DNA from: Melioribacteraceae bacterium
GTDB taxonomy: Bacteria > Bacteroidota > Ignavibacteria > Ignavibacteriales > Melioribacteraceae
DNA: 64,000 bases
Direction of reading: 5' to 3'
Assembly: GCA_021740785.1 (NCBI GenBank)
Contig: JAIOZI010000012.1
Span: 30,259-94,258 of the forward strand
The position numbers and the translations under genes were made by a program. Of this stretch, positions 43,124 through 52,121 are shown in pieces (position 1 is the stretch's first letter; every line of letters starts with the position of its first letter). The notes under the pieces are model-generated. The model made no database searches and had not been told where the DNA came from. It saw only the letters and a list, made by a program, of their open reading frames with translations.

Positions 43124-43647
43124 ATAAGTTTCTAATAAAAATATCGATTCTATTTTTAATCGGATTTCAATTTACCGCAGCTTCTCAAAGTTCAGATACA
43201 TTAGATCAGAGAATAAGTGAGCTTGTTAAGCAGGAAATGATTTCCGCGCAGATGAAGATGGAATTGTCAACTGCTGGTATTGATTCACAAACTCAGAATA
43301 ACGATTCACTATTAACGGTTGATTTTATTTTCTACAGTTTAATTGCTTCGTTTATACTTAACATGTTTTTATTCTTCAGACTTATTAAAGGGAATTCTAA
43401 CGGGACAAAAAAATCCGGCAAGCCAAACGATGCGCTGAAAATGAATATCTCAAAATTAAGAGAAGAAAAAATCAGCACATCCTGGAATACAGATCTTTCA
43501 AAGGTTAGACAAAAGTTGAGGTATTCAATCTGGAATAAAAAACTTGATAACTCGAAAGTGATAAAAGAATCAAAGAAAATGTCTATTGCGCAGGGTGAAT
43601 TATTATTAGCATCAAAATTAAATATGATTGGAAACAAACAAAGATAA
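43120..43647 (+). CDS. Orphan membrane protein before flgF
   Basis: 175 residues, not recognised. Signal peptide (1-22, FLIKISILFLIGFQFTAAS), a short polar region, a membrane helix (about 69-89, DFIFYSLIASFILNMFLFFRL), then a basic cytoplasmic part with repeated Lys. The coupling to both neighbours by overlap or short gaps makes it a real gene. It may anchor something at the flagellar base, but no family is seen. Confidence 0.55.
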   Translation: MNKFLIKISILFLIGFQFTAASQSSDTLDQRISELVKQEMISAQMKMELSTAGIDSQTQNNDSLLTVDFIFYSLIASFILNMFLFFRLIKGNSNGTKKSGKPNDALKMNISKLREEKISTSWNTDLSKVRQKLRYSIWNKKLDNSKVIKESKKMSIAQGELLLASKLNMIGNKQR

Positions 43648-43651
43648 AGCC

Positions 43652-44359
43652 ATGCTGGAAGGAATTTACAAAGCGGCAAGAATGCTGCAGACGAAAGAAA
43701 GAAACTTTGATATTATAGCCGGGAACCTGGCAAATATCAATTCAATCGGTTATAAGAGGGAGATAGCATTCTCGGAATACTTGGATCGTTTTAAGGATAA
43801 AAACGTTAAACAGTTAACCGATTTTTCCGAGGGTTCTTATATTGAAACAGGCAGCCCGCTTGATTTAGCTGTATCCGGACCCGTATTCTTTGCCGTTCAA
43901 TCGGAAGACGGTTTGGAATTCACAAAAAACGGAAGGTTTACAATTTCACAAAGCGGTGAAGTTGTAAATCAAGACGGAATGCCTCTTGCTACTCAGGGCG
44001 GGGTTCTGAATGTAATGGATGCAATCTTTAAGAAAGAAAAAAGTTTTTCAATTAGTGAATCCGGTGAGATAAAACTTGGTGACAGAATAGTTGATAAACT
44101 ATTAATAGTAGAATTCGAAGATGAAACAATTCTTGAGCGAACGGAAGGTCAGCGATTCAAAACAACAGAAGATAATTATACTTATGCGGATGAAAGTGAA
44201 TTTAAAATTATGCAGGGATACTTAGAAGAATCAAATGTGAGTCCGATAATGGAAATGCAGATGATGATGCAATTAAATAAAGATTTTGAATCAACACAAA
44301 AGATGATTGCCTCCTACGACAGTATAATGGGTCAGGCAAAAGATCTTGGAAAAATTTAA
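43652..44359 (+). CDS. flgF: Flagellar rod protein FlgF
   Basis: 235 residues from ATG 43652; an earlier TTG at 43628 overlaps the previous gene and adds a non-family leader. N-terminal EGIYKAARMLQTKERNFDIIAGNLANINSIGYKRE-type rod motif and C-terminal GYLEESNVSPIMEMQMMMQLNKDFESTQKM. It is followed by flgG, so FlgF (proximal rod) is preferred over a second FlgG. Confidence 0.9.
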   Translation: MLEGIYKAARMLQTKERNFDIIAGNLANINSIGYKREIAFSEYLDRFKDKNVKQLTDFSEGSYIETGSPLDLAVSGPVFFAVQSEDGLEFTKNGRFTISQSGEVVNQDGMPLATQGGVLNVMDAIFKKEKSFSISESGEIKLGDRIVDKLLIVEFEDETILERTEGQRFKTTEDNYTYADESEFKIMQGYLEESNVSPIMEMQMMMQLNKDFESTQKMIASYDSIMGQAKDLGKI

Positions 44360-44371
44360 TTAGGAGTAATT

Positions 44372-45172
44372 ATGCCAACAAGAGCACTAAGAACAGCATC
44401 TTCCGGTATGTATGCACAACAGGTTAATATCCAGGTAATTTCAAATAACATTGCCAATATTAACACCACAAGTTTCAAGAAAGCACGCGCTGAATTCAAG
44501 GATTTGATTTACCAGGAAGTCACTGCAAATCCACAGAACTCTGAAGTAACCGGCACAATTGAAAATCCCAGTTCAAAAATACAGGTGGGAACCGGTGTAA
44601 AACCGTCATCTACACAAAAGATATTAACTCAGGGCGACCTAGCCGAAACCGGTCATCAACTTGATATAGCAATTCACGGGGAAGGATTTCTCCAAGTTCG
44701 GAGAGCGGACGGAACCTTTGGTTACACACGTGATGGATCGATGAAACTTTCAGCCGATGGTTCATTGGTAACCTCGAGTGGTAATATTATTGAACCGGGA
44801 TTTACAATTACAGAGGATGCCGTAGAAGTGAGTATTACGCGGGACGGGAGAGTTAGTTTGAAAGAATTAGACGGGAGCTACTATGAACTCGGCTCACTTG
44901 AATTGGTGAAATTTGTAAACCCGGGCGGATTAGCTTCGTTAGGTGACAATATATTTGGTGAAACCGAGCAGTCCGGTCCGCCGATAATCGGTACTCCCGG
45001 ATCAACGGGATTCGGTGAAGTACATCAGGGTTATCTTGAATCATCCAATGTTGATATAGTTGAAGAAATGATCGCAATGATTACGGCTCAGAGAGCATAC
45101 GAAATAAATTCAAAAACTGTTAAAACTGTTGAAGAAATGATGACAATGGCAAATAATCTTAAAAGAGGATAA
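44372..45172 (+). CDS. flgG: Distal rod protein FlgG
   Basis: 266 residues. ALRTASSGMYAQQVNIQVISNNIANINTTSFKKARAEF-type start, the internal QGDLAETGHQLDIAIHGEGFLQV and C-terminal QGYLESSNVDIVEEMIAMITAQRAYEINSK are diagnostic. Normal length (about 262). Confidence 0.96.
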   Translation: MPTRALRTASSGMYAQQVNIQVISNNIANINTTSFKKARAEFKDLIYQEVTANPQNSEVTGTIENPSSKIQVGTGVKPSSTQKILTQGDLAETGHQLDIAIHGEGFLQVRRADGTFGYTRDGSMKLSADGSLVTSSGNIIEPGFTITEDAVEVSITRDGRVSLKELDGSYYELGSLELVKFVNPGGLASLGDNIFGETEQSGPPIIGTPGSTGFGEVHQGYLESSNVDIVEEMIAMITAQRAYEINSKTVKTVEEMMTMANNLKRG

Positions 45173-45175
45173 TTG

Positions 45176-45826
45176 ATGACTCTCTCTACAATCATATTGT
45201 TATTGTTTGGGTTGTTATCCGGTAATAATGAAAAAATGGATAACTATCTGAAGGAAAATCTTAAAAATTATGCATCCTTTAGTTATGAAATTATTTCACA
45301 GCCTGCGTCACTTGATGATAAAACTGAATTTAATATTGATGATGGCAGAGCTTTTAAGATGAGCGGTAATTATGGATACATACCGATTAAAATCGAAAAC
45401 GGAGATACTGAAACCAACTCGATAATAACTGTAAAGTTGAAGCTATTTGCAAAAACATTAATAAGCTCTACGGATATTGACAGAGATCAAACACTTTCGC
45501 CCGGGATGTTTGTGATGGAAGAAAGAGAGATTTCAAATTTAAGAGGTGATATATTTACAGACTTTTCTGAGATCACAAACTACAGAACCAAATCAAGAAT
45601 CAGAGCAAATACATTACTGGAAGTTCAGATGCTGGAAAGATTACCTGATGTAAGTTATGGTGATCCGCTTATGGCTTACACAAGGGTCGGAAGTGTTGTT
45701 GTAAGCATTAAGGTTTACTCTCGTAGTGAAGGCTACATTGGAGATATCATTAGAGTGATTGATGATAACAGGAAGATTTATAGAGGCAAAGTTGAATCAA
45801 AAAATAAAATCAGAATAATAGGCTGA
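45176..45826 (+). CDS. flgA: P-ring assembly chaperone FlgA
   Basis: 216 residues from ATG 45176 (TTG 45173 adjacent). Signal-like N-terminus (TLSTIILLLFGLLS). The C-terminal SAF-type region carries LSPGMFVMEEREISNLRGDIF, then IRANTLLEVQMLERLPDV and YIGDIIRVIDDNRKIYRGKVES, as in FlgA. It works in the periplasm on FlgI. Position before flgH-flgI agrees. Confidence 0.85.
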   Translation: MTLSTIILLLFGLLSGNNEKMDNYLKENLKNYASFSYEIISQPASLDDKTEFNIDDGRAFKMSGNYGYIPIKIENGDTETNSIITVKLKLFAKTLISSTDIDRDQTLSPGMFVMEEREISNLRGDIFTDFSEITNYRTKSRIRANTLLEVQMLERLPDVSYGDPLMAYTRVGSVVVSIKVYSRSEGYIGDIIRVIDDNRKIYRGKVESKNKIRIIG

Positions 45827-45829
45827 TAA

Positions 45830-46399
45830 ATGAAAAAGATAATAATAAGCTGGTTAATAATTTGTTCGGGAGTTATAGCTCAGGATATGCAGAGAAATGC
45901 AAACCGGTCGCTATTTTCGGATTTTAAAGCAATAAGAATAGGTGATGCAATAACGGTTGTTGTAATAGAATCTTCAAAAGCTAGTAATTCCGCAGAAACA
46001 AGCGCCGGCAGGGAAAGCGAAATTGGTTTCGGAGCAGCCGGAACTTTCGGAGATAAGACATTGCCCGGGGGAGATTTAGGCGTTTCATCGAATAATGATT
46101 TTAAAGGAAGCGGTTCAACGCAAACCTCCGGAATGGTGAGCACAAAAATCAGTGCACTCATAGACTCAATCTATGCTAACGGCAATTTAAGAATTGTTGG
46201 TAAAAGAAAAATTGTAATTAACGGTGAAGAACAAATCATTCGCATTAAAGGTATTGTAAGACCTTCTGATGTTTTATCCGATAATTCCGTGTTGTCATAT
46301 AACATCTCCGAAGCTGAAATTATATTTGAAGGCAGCGGTATGATTGAACGTTCGCAGGAGCCGGGATGGTTTACGAAATTATTTCATTGGTTATTCTAA
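45830..46399 (+). CDS. flgH: L-ring protein FlgH
   Basis: 189 residues. FlgH builds the outer-membrane ring. Conserved segments: ANRSLFSDFKAIRIGDAITVVVIESSKASN, GSGSTQTSGMVSTKISALI, NGNLRIVGKRKIVINGEEQIIRIKGIVRPSDV, and the final IEFEGSGMIE-like strand. The signal region has WLIICSGVIAQ: a Cys is present but the residue before it is Ile, so a standard lipobox is not seen. Enterobacterial FlgH is a lipoprotein. Length is short (about 230 in Salmonella). Confidence 0.92.
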   Translation: MKKIIISWLIICSGVIAQDMQRNANRSLFSDFKAIRIGDAITVVVIESSKASNSAETSAGRESEIGFGAAGTFGDKTLPGGDLGVSSNNDFKGSGSTQTSGMVSTKISALIDSIYANGNLRIVGKRKIVINGEEQIIRIKGIVRPSDVLSDNSVLSYNISEAEIIFEGSGMIERSQEPGWFTKLFHWLF

Positions 46400-46410
46400 G
46401 GAACCGAACA

Positions 46411-47499
46411 ATGAGGTTAAAAATTTTATTAATACTATTAGTTCTTGTATCTGAACTTGATGCTCAGAGAATTAAAGACCTGACCTATTTCAAAGGGGTT
46501 AATTCAGAGCAGTTGATTGGTTATGGAATTGTTGTCGGATTAGCCGGGTCCGGAGACAGTTACCGGTCCCAATTTACGGTACAATCCGTAATTAGCATGT
46601 TGAAGAGATTCGGAATAACGGTCCCGGAAGCTAATTTAAGAACAAGAAACGTTGCAGCCGTAATGATAACTTCTCGTATTACAAATTTATTAAAACCGGG
46701 TGCCGAGTTTGATGTAAGTGTTTCATCAATGGGTGATGCAACAAGTTTGAAAGGCGGTACTCTCTTAATGACCCCGTTATCAGCGAAGGATGGAAATGTT
46801 TATGCATTTTCACAGGGACCGGTATCAATCGGCGGATATGATATCAGCACACCATCAGGCAGCCAGATTTCAAAAAATCATTCGCTAAGCGGAAGAATCC
46901 CGGGAGGCGGATTGTTGGAATACGAGTTACCGGGTGAATCAATTTTAACATCTGAAATAGGTGTATTATTAAAAGAGCCTGATTTCACAACGGCGAATAA
47001 TATTTCATCTGCAATAAATAATGAATATGGCGAAGGTTCCGCAGTTTGCTTGGGTGCGGGAGAAGTAAATATTTTTGTCCCGGAAACCTATTCAGCCAAT
47101 ATACCTCAGTTTATTGCGGATCTCGAAGCATTGGAAGTTGAAAAAGATGTTAACGCAAGAGTTGTGCTGAATGAAAGAACCGGTACAGTTGTGAGCGGAA
47201 ATAAAGTTAAAATTCTGCCTGTTACAATAACTCATGGCAGCCTGAATATTTCGGTATCATCTTTCCCGTTCGCATCCCAACCGAATTCATTTGGTGAAGG
47301 AAATACAGTTTTCTTTAATAATCTTGTGCCTCGTGTAAAAGATGAGGGAAGTAATTCGATTTCGATTGAAGGGGCGTCAAATGTCCAGGAAGTTGCAACA
47401 GCATTAAATTCATTGAATGTAACACCTCGAGACATAATCTCAATATTCCAAGCATTGAAAGAAGCCGGCGCATTAGTAGCCGAAGTGGTGATATTATAA
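46411..47499 (+). CDS. flgI: P-ring protein FlgI
   Basis: 362 residues from ATG 46411; an in-frame start at 46366 would lie in flgH. Signal peptide (1-18, ending ELDA), then RIKDLTYFKGVNSEQLIGYGIVVGLAGSGDS-type start, SMGDATSLKGGTLLMTPLSA, and ARVVLNERTGTVVSG. Forms the ring around the rod in the peptidoglycan. It confirms a diderm host. Confidence 0.96.
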   Translation: MRLKILLILLVLVSELDAQRIKDLTYFKGVNSEQLIGYGIVVGLAGSGDSYRSQFTVQSVISMLKRFGITVPEANLRTRNVAAVMITSRITNLLKPGAEFDVSVSSMGDATSLKGGTLLMTPLSAKDGNVYAFSQGPVSIGGYDISTPSGSQISKNHSLSGRIPGGGLLEYELPGESILTSEIGVLLKEPDFTTANNISSAINNEYGEGSAVCLGAGEVNIFVPETYSANIPQFIADLEALEVEKDVNARVVLNERTGTVVSGNKVKILPVTITHGSLNISVSSFPFASQPNSFGEGNTVFFNNLVPRVKDEGSNSISIEGASNVQEVATALNSLNVTPRDIISIFQALKEAGALVAEVVIL

Positions 47500-48281
47500 T
47501 GAATGAAGTAAATCTTAAAATATCGAATCCAAGTAAGCATATTAACAAAGTTAATCCCGGGCAGCTTAATTTATCTGTCGGCGAAAAACAAAAGTTGGCA
47601 AAAGCTACACAAGAGTTTGAAAGTTTGTTGACGGGAATGATGTTGAAGAGTATGACCAAATCATCGGGTATGTTCGGTTCGGAAGGATATGGAGGTGATG
47701 TACTTGATACCGTTTTCGAATCTGAGATGGCTTCATATATATCAAAAAGCAAATCATTCGGAATAGCAGAATCGCTTTTCAGAAAAATGACCGGCGAAGA
47801 GTTAAGTGAATACAGAATGCATTCTATTAAACCTGCAGCAGCTTTTAAGCCTGAAGCAAATGAGGTTAAAATCAATACATCTGCTCATGAACGGATAAAA
47901 AAGTTTGACCCGATAATTGATGAAGCATCAAAAAAATACGGTATCAACAGCGGTGTTATAAAATCCATAATTATGGCGGAATCTGCCGGGAATCAAAATG
48001 CATTATCCAAAGCAAAGGCAAAAGGATTGATGCAGTTGATGGACGGCACTGCAAAGGATATGGGAGTTAAAAATGTATGGGACCCGGTTGAAAATATTAA
48101 TGGTGGAACCAAATATTTCAGTAAGATGCTGCGATTATATGATGGAGATATTCGCTTAGCGCTTGCAGCATATAATGCCGGACCAAAAAACGTAGAAAAA
48201 TATAATGGTATTCCACCATTCGATGAAACCAAGCATTACGTTTCTCGTGTGATGAATTACATTGAAAACTTGGAGGATTAA
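47499..48281 (+). CDS. flgJ: FlgJ-type rod-binding protein fused to a lytic transglycosylase domain
   Basis: 260 residues. N-terminal rod-binding domain (about 25-110) with ATQEFESLLTGMMLKSMTKSS and GYGGDVLDTVFESEMASYISKS. The C-terminal part (about 130-258) is an SLT/GH23 domain: VIKSIIMAESAGNQNA with the catalytic Glu, KGLMQLMDGTAKDMG and LALAAYNAGPKNVEKY. It would open peptidoglycan for the growing rod. Gammaproteobacterial FlgJ uses a different enzyme (GH73), so this is another fusion type. Confidence 0.92.
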   Translation: MNEVNLKISNPSKHINKVNPGQLNLSVGEKQKLAKATQEFESLLTGMMLKSMTKSSGMFGSEGYGGDVLDTVFESEMASYISKSKSFGIAESLFRKMTGEELSEYRMHSIKPAAAFKPEANEVKINTSAHERIKKFDPIIDEASKKYGINSGVIKSIIMAESAGNQNALSKAKAKGLMQLMDGTAKDMGVKNVWDPVENINGGTKYFSKMLRLYDGDIRLALAAYNAGPKNVEKYNGIPPFDETKHYVSRVMNYIENLED

Positions 48282-48282
48282 A

Positions 48283-48729
48283 ATGAACAATGATTTTGTT
48301 GGTGAATTTAAAAAACAAAGGGATGCATTAGAAAATCTCTACGGTACGGCATTAGATAAACAGAGAATACTAATTGAAGGCGAGTACGAAAATCTCTACG
48401 ATGTAACGAAAGCCGAAGAAAAAATTCTAATGAAAATACAGAATAACAGGGGATCCATTTTATCCAAGATCAGAGAAATCACGAACTCGAATGATGTTGA
48501 CAGATTACGGTATGATGATATCCTTCGCATACTTAAAAACAAAATGGAAAGCGATAGTTATAGTACACTTGAGAATACAATTGGAGAAATGAAAGATCTT
48601 TCCCATAACATCTTGAGGACAAATAAACAAAATATGCACCTCATAAGTTTTTCGAAGCAGTACATTGATGAAACTATGGCAGCAATTTTTACTACCAGCA
48701 AAAAATCAATTTTAGATAGGAAAGTTTAA
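48283..48729 (+). CDS. flgN: Flagellar chaperone FlgN
   Basis: 148 residues from ATG 48283 with GGAGG upstream; the ATG at 48262 lies in flgJ. Nearly all helix (FKKQRDALENLYGTALDKQR, VTKAEEKILMKIQNNRGSIL). FlgN escorts the hook-filament junction proteins FlgK and FlgL, which follow directly. The call rests on size, helical pattern and position. Confidence 0.82.
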   Translation: MNNDFVGEFKKQRDALENLYGTALDKQRILIEGEYENLYDVTKAEEKILMKIQNNRGSILSKIREITNSNDVDRLRYDDILRILKNKMESDSYSTLENTIGEMKDLSHNILRTNKQNMHLISFSKQYIDETMAAIFTTSKKSILDRKV

Positions 48730-48730
48730 A

Positions 48731-50092
48731 GTGGGCATCGGGAAACTATTTGACATATCGCGCTCGGGTTTAAAAACCTATCAGAATGCACTTAACCTTA
48801 CTTCGCACAATGTTACAAATGCGAGTAATCCGGATTTTTCAAGACAAAGAATATCTTTGGGCACTGAGATCCCGGATTACCGTGCAAAAATTGTGTTCGG
48901 GTCCGGAGTTAAGATTAGTGATGTCAGCCGCATTCAGGATAACATCACTGAAATACAATTGCGAAAGTATACTCAAACAACCTCCTTCTATGAGAAGCAA
49001 TCGAAGTACCTTACAAATATCGAGACACTTCTTAACGAACCTTCCGAACTCGGTTTATCAAATTATATCGGTTCATTTTTTGATTCATGGGATGAACTGG
49101 CAGTGAACCCGGGTTCTAATGAATTACGCACGAACGTTATAGAATCTGCTAAAAAGATGACTTCAAAACTGAATGATGTTTATTCGGGAATTTCACAAGT
49201 TAAGGATAATATTTTAGCTGATGCGGAAGCTTTGGTGAATGTTCTAAATGCAAAATTGAAGGAACTGCAGAGTGTAAATAGTCAGATTAAAGAGACAAGT
49301 CTTATCGGCGACTCGAATAATGATTTGCTCGATGAAAGAGACAAACTAATTAAAGAGATTGCACAATACGGCAATATCAATGTATCCATCGATAATAATA
49401 ATGTTGCTAATGTATCGGTTGGGGGAATATTTGCTGCCGATGATAATCACTACGCTGAATTTATGGCTGATGTGAGCGGTGATAAATTATCAATAAAAAC
49501 AAGTGATGGAAATGCTTCGATAGCTCTGACAGGCGGTGAATTATATGCGGCAACCAGAACTTATTCAAAACTTATTCCTGATTACTTAAACTCACTTGAT
49601 CAAGTAGCCACTTCGCTGATGAGTAGTGTGAACCAACTACATTCTCAAGGTTATACAATTCATGAACCGCCAAGACAAAACATTGATTTCTTTACAGATT
49701 ACGGCAAGGGATTTCTCGAAATAAATGGGGAACTTCTTAATGATAACAGGATGATCGCAATTTCCTCGGATGGAAATAATGGTGATAATCAAATAGCATT
49801 GAGAATTGCCGGATTGAAAAATGAAAAATTGATTGATGGTAAAACCATACTCGAAAAATATATTGATTTTACCAGTTCATTAGGTATTGAAAAGCAGATA
49901 AGCGACGATAATTACGAAACTCACGACCTTGTTTTGCAAAAGTTAAACGAACAGCGCGCATCATTTTCAGGTGTATCTGTTGATGAAGAGATAACAAATA
50001 TTCTAAAGTATCAAAGAGCTTATGAAGCAAGCGCGCGGTTAACACAGGTTGCAGATGAGTTATTACAAACATTACTAAACATATTTAATTAA
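48731..50092 (+). CDS. flgK: Hook-filament junction protein FlgK
   Basis: 453 residues, GTG start. N-terminal FDISRSGLKTYQNALNLTSHNVTNASNPDFSRQRISL-type motif, then FFDSWDELAVNPGSNELRTNVIESAKKM and C-terminal GVSVDEEITNILKYQRAYEASARLTQVADELLQTLLNIF-type end. It is the first junction protein (HAP1). Shorter than Salmonella (553), lacking much of the outer domain. Confidence 0.94.
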   Translation: MGIGKLFDISRSGLKTYQNALNLTSHNVTNASNPDFSRQRISLGTEIPDYRAKIVFGSGVKISDVSRIQDNITEIQLRKYTQTTSFYEKQSKYLTNIETLLNEPSELGLSNYIGSFFDSWDELAVNPGSNELRTNVIESAKKMTSKLNDVYSGISQVKDNILADAEALVNVLNAKLKELQSVNSQIKETSLIGDSNNDLLDERDKLIKEIAQYGNINVSIDNNNVANVSVGGIFAADDNHYAEFMADVSGDKLSIKTSDGNASIALTGGELYAATRTYSKLIPDYLNSLDQVATSLMSSVNQLHSQGYTIHEPPRQNIDFFTDYGKGFLEINGELLNDNRMIAISSDGNNGDNQIALRIAGLKNEKLIDGKTILEKYIDFTSSLGIEKQISDDNYETHDLVLQKLNEQRASFSGVSVDEEITNILKYQRAYEASARLTQVADELLQTLLNIFN

Positions 50093-50094
50093 TT

Positions 50095-51342
50095 ATGAGA
50101 GTAACCGACAGTTTATTACAGCAATCGTTCCTATATAACCTGAAAAATGCAAAGAATCAGGTTAGTAAGGTACAAAATCAATTAACGACGCTTAAAAAAG
50201 TGAATGCACCTTCAGATTCACCATTAGGCAGTTCGAGAATTATTAAACTAAATTCTCAACTTAATAATCTCGCGACTTATAAATCAAATATTGAAAACGG
50301 ATTATCGTTCGCTGAAAACACTTCGCTAACAATCCAAAATATGCAGGATGAAGTTTCCAACGTACTTATTGAATTGACTACAATCAAAAATGCGGCTAAC
50401 TCCGGGAACCTTTCTGAATTCGCGGATAAATTTGAATATGCGATTAATAATCTACTCGAACTATCAAATTCGGAATTTAATGATCAATATGTATTTGGCG
50501 GAAATGATAATTCAACTGCCCCGTTTTCAATTAATGATTCAACAGGAATGATGGAAATTAACAGCAGTGCGATCGGTGGTAACAGAAAGATTAGGATTGC
50601 CAATAATACCGAACAAAAGATAAATATTACCGGCGAAGAGCTTTTAGTCCCGGAGTTAAAATCCGAGGGAGGTTTGGCTTTGTCGATTCCGGTCGGTGAT
50701 TCTGCATCCGACTCAATGAAGGTTTATGATGCGGAAGGCAATTCTTACGATTTAAATATTACTTATACTAAAACTGCTGCAAATACTTTTAACGGGACAT
50801 TTGTCATTACTGATTCAGACAGTAATGAAGTTTTCAATGAAACCAAAGAATTAAAATTCAGCAATCTAAGCGGAATACTTCAAGATACGGATGGTTCGTC
50901 GGCTAATAAATTTATGGTTGAGATCCCGGATAATAAAATTCAGTTCCAAGTGAATCTTAATGGATTAAAAGAGACTTCGGGCGAAACGAGTTTGGGTCAT
51001 GCCGGCAACGAAGAGGTGAATGCATTGAACACACTCATTGCTATAAAAGATTCATTAAGAAACGGAATTAAACCTAATGCGAAACAATTCGAAATAATTG
51101 ATGATTTCAACTCGAAGCTCATCAATAAAATGTCGAGTGTTGGAAATATAATCAACAGGCTTGAGAGTTCACTTGAGATGACATCCAGTCAGGAAATTGA
51201 AATTCAGAAATTAATTTCTAATGAAAACGATGTCGATTTGGCAGCCTCAATGATAGAGCTGCAGAATAGACAGTTTACCCTTGACCTTAGTTACAAAGTT
51301 TCATCAATGTTATTACCAAAATCTCTATTAGATTATCTATGA
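50095..51342 (+). CDS. flgL: Hook-filament junction protein FlgL with inserted domain
   Basis: 415 residues, longer than the usual about 300-320. Flagellin-like N-terminus (RVTDSLLQQSFLYNLKNAKNQVSKVQNQL) and C-terminus (DVDLAASMIELQNRQFTLDLSYKVSSMLL). An extra part of about 90-100 residues in the middle (about 195-290) contains MKVYDAEGNSYDLNITYTK and TFNGTFVITD, which resembles the flaE/D2 sequence of FlgE from this window (VYDSLGNPHNLTITFTK). So a hook-type domain seems to have been inserted. The end overlaps motA. Confidence 0.9.
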   Translation: MRVTDSLLQQSFLYNLKNAKNQVSKVQNQLTTLKKVNAPSDSPLGSSRIIKLNSQLNNLATYKSNIENGLSFAENTSLTIQNMQDEVSNVLIELTTIKNAANSGNLSEFADKFEYAINNLLELSNSEFNDQYVFGGNDNSTAPFSINDSTGMMEINSSAIGGNRKIRIANNTEQKINITGEELLVPELKSEGGLALSIPVGDSASDSMKVYDAEGNSYDLNITYTKTAANTFNGTFVITDSDSNEVFNETKELKFSNLSGILQDTDGSSANKFMVEIPDNKIQFQVNLNGLKETSGETSLGHAGNEEVNALNTLIAIKDSLRNGIKPNAKQFEIIDDFNSKLINKMSSVGNIINRLESSLEMTSSQEIEIQKLISNENDVDLAASMIELQNRQFTLDLSYKVSSMLLPKSLLDYL

Positions 51343-52121
51343 TAAATAAAAAATACGGTTCGGTTTATGGATTAATGCTTGGCTTTACCGCCATAATCGG
51401 AAGCTTTTTAATCGAAGGCGGATCCATCCGGACACTATTCTTAATTCCACCTATTTTAATTGTCTTCGGAGGAACATTCGCTGCAGTTATAGTTGGGTAT
51501 GGAATTGAAAAATTTGCGAAAATATTATCCCTGGTAAAATTCGCATATTTTCCAAGGGAGTATGATCCGAATAAAATGATAAATGTTTTTGTGCAATTCT
51601 CGATGAAAGTAAGACAGTTCGGATTACTTTCGATCGAAAAAGAGATTGAAGCAATCGATTTTGGTTTCGGTAGAAAAATGATGGGATTTTTACTGACCGG
51701 AACCGATACTGAAACCTTAGAAACAATTGCATACACTGAAATGAAATCGATGAGAGACAGGCATAATACTTACATAGGTATCTTTACGAAAATGGGTTCC
51801 TATGCACCGACCATGGGAATTTTAGGTACGGTAATGGCATTGATTATGACTCTCGCAAATGCCGGCAGCGAACCGGAAGTATTAATTAAAAATATTGCAA
51901 CTGCATTCATCGCAACCCTTTGGGGTGTGCTGAGTGCAAACCTAATTTGGTTACCAATAGCAGATAGATTAAAAAAATGTCATTTAGAAGAACAACATAT
52001 GATGGAAGTAACAATGGAGGGAGTGTTGGCATTAAAGAACGGAGAAATTCCTTCGATAATAAAGACAAGATTAGTGAGCCTGCTCCCCCAAAGAGAGCAA
52101 GAAGAGATCTTAGGTTATTAG
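51339..52121 (+). CDS. motA: Motor stator protein MotA, set 1
   Basis: 260 residues with four membrane helices. SVYGLMLGFTAIIGSFLIEGG and PPILIVFGGTFAAVIVGYG begin it; the later SYAPTMGILGTVMALIMTLAN and IATAFIATLWGVLSANLIWLP are typical of the MotA/MotP/PomA family. The cytoplasmic loop that meets FliG is present. ATGA overlap with flgL. It belongs to the Gram-positive-like or PomA-like branch, unlike MotA set 2. Confidence 0.9.
   Translation: MINKKYGSVYGLMLGFTAIIGSFLIEGGSIRTLFLIPPILIVFGGTFAAVIVGYGIEKFAKILSLVKFAYFPREYDPNKMINVFVQFSMKVRQFGLLSIEKEIEAIDFGFGRKMMGFLLTGTDTETLETIAYTEMKSMRDRHNTYIGIFTKMGSYAPTMGILGTVMALIMTLANAGSEPEVLIKNIATAFIATLWGVLSANLIWLPIADRLKKCHLEEQHMMEVTMEGVLALKNGEIPSIIKTRLVSLLPQREQEEILGY

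Noticed and set aside
52033..52059. Sigma-28-like site TAAAGAAC-N11-TTCGATAA in the motA/motB overlap
   Set aside because: It lies in doubly coding sequence downstream of the motB start, and no gene begins soon after it. Chance is likely, although a role for fliW-csrA cannot be excluded.
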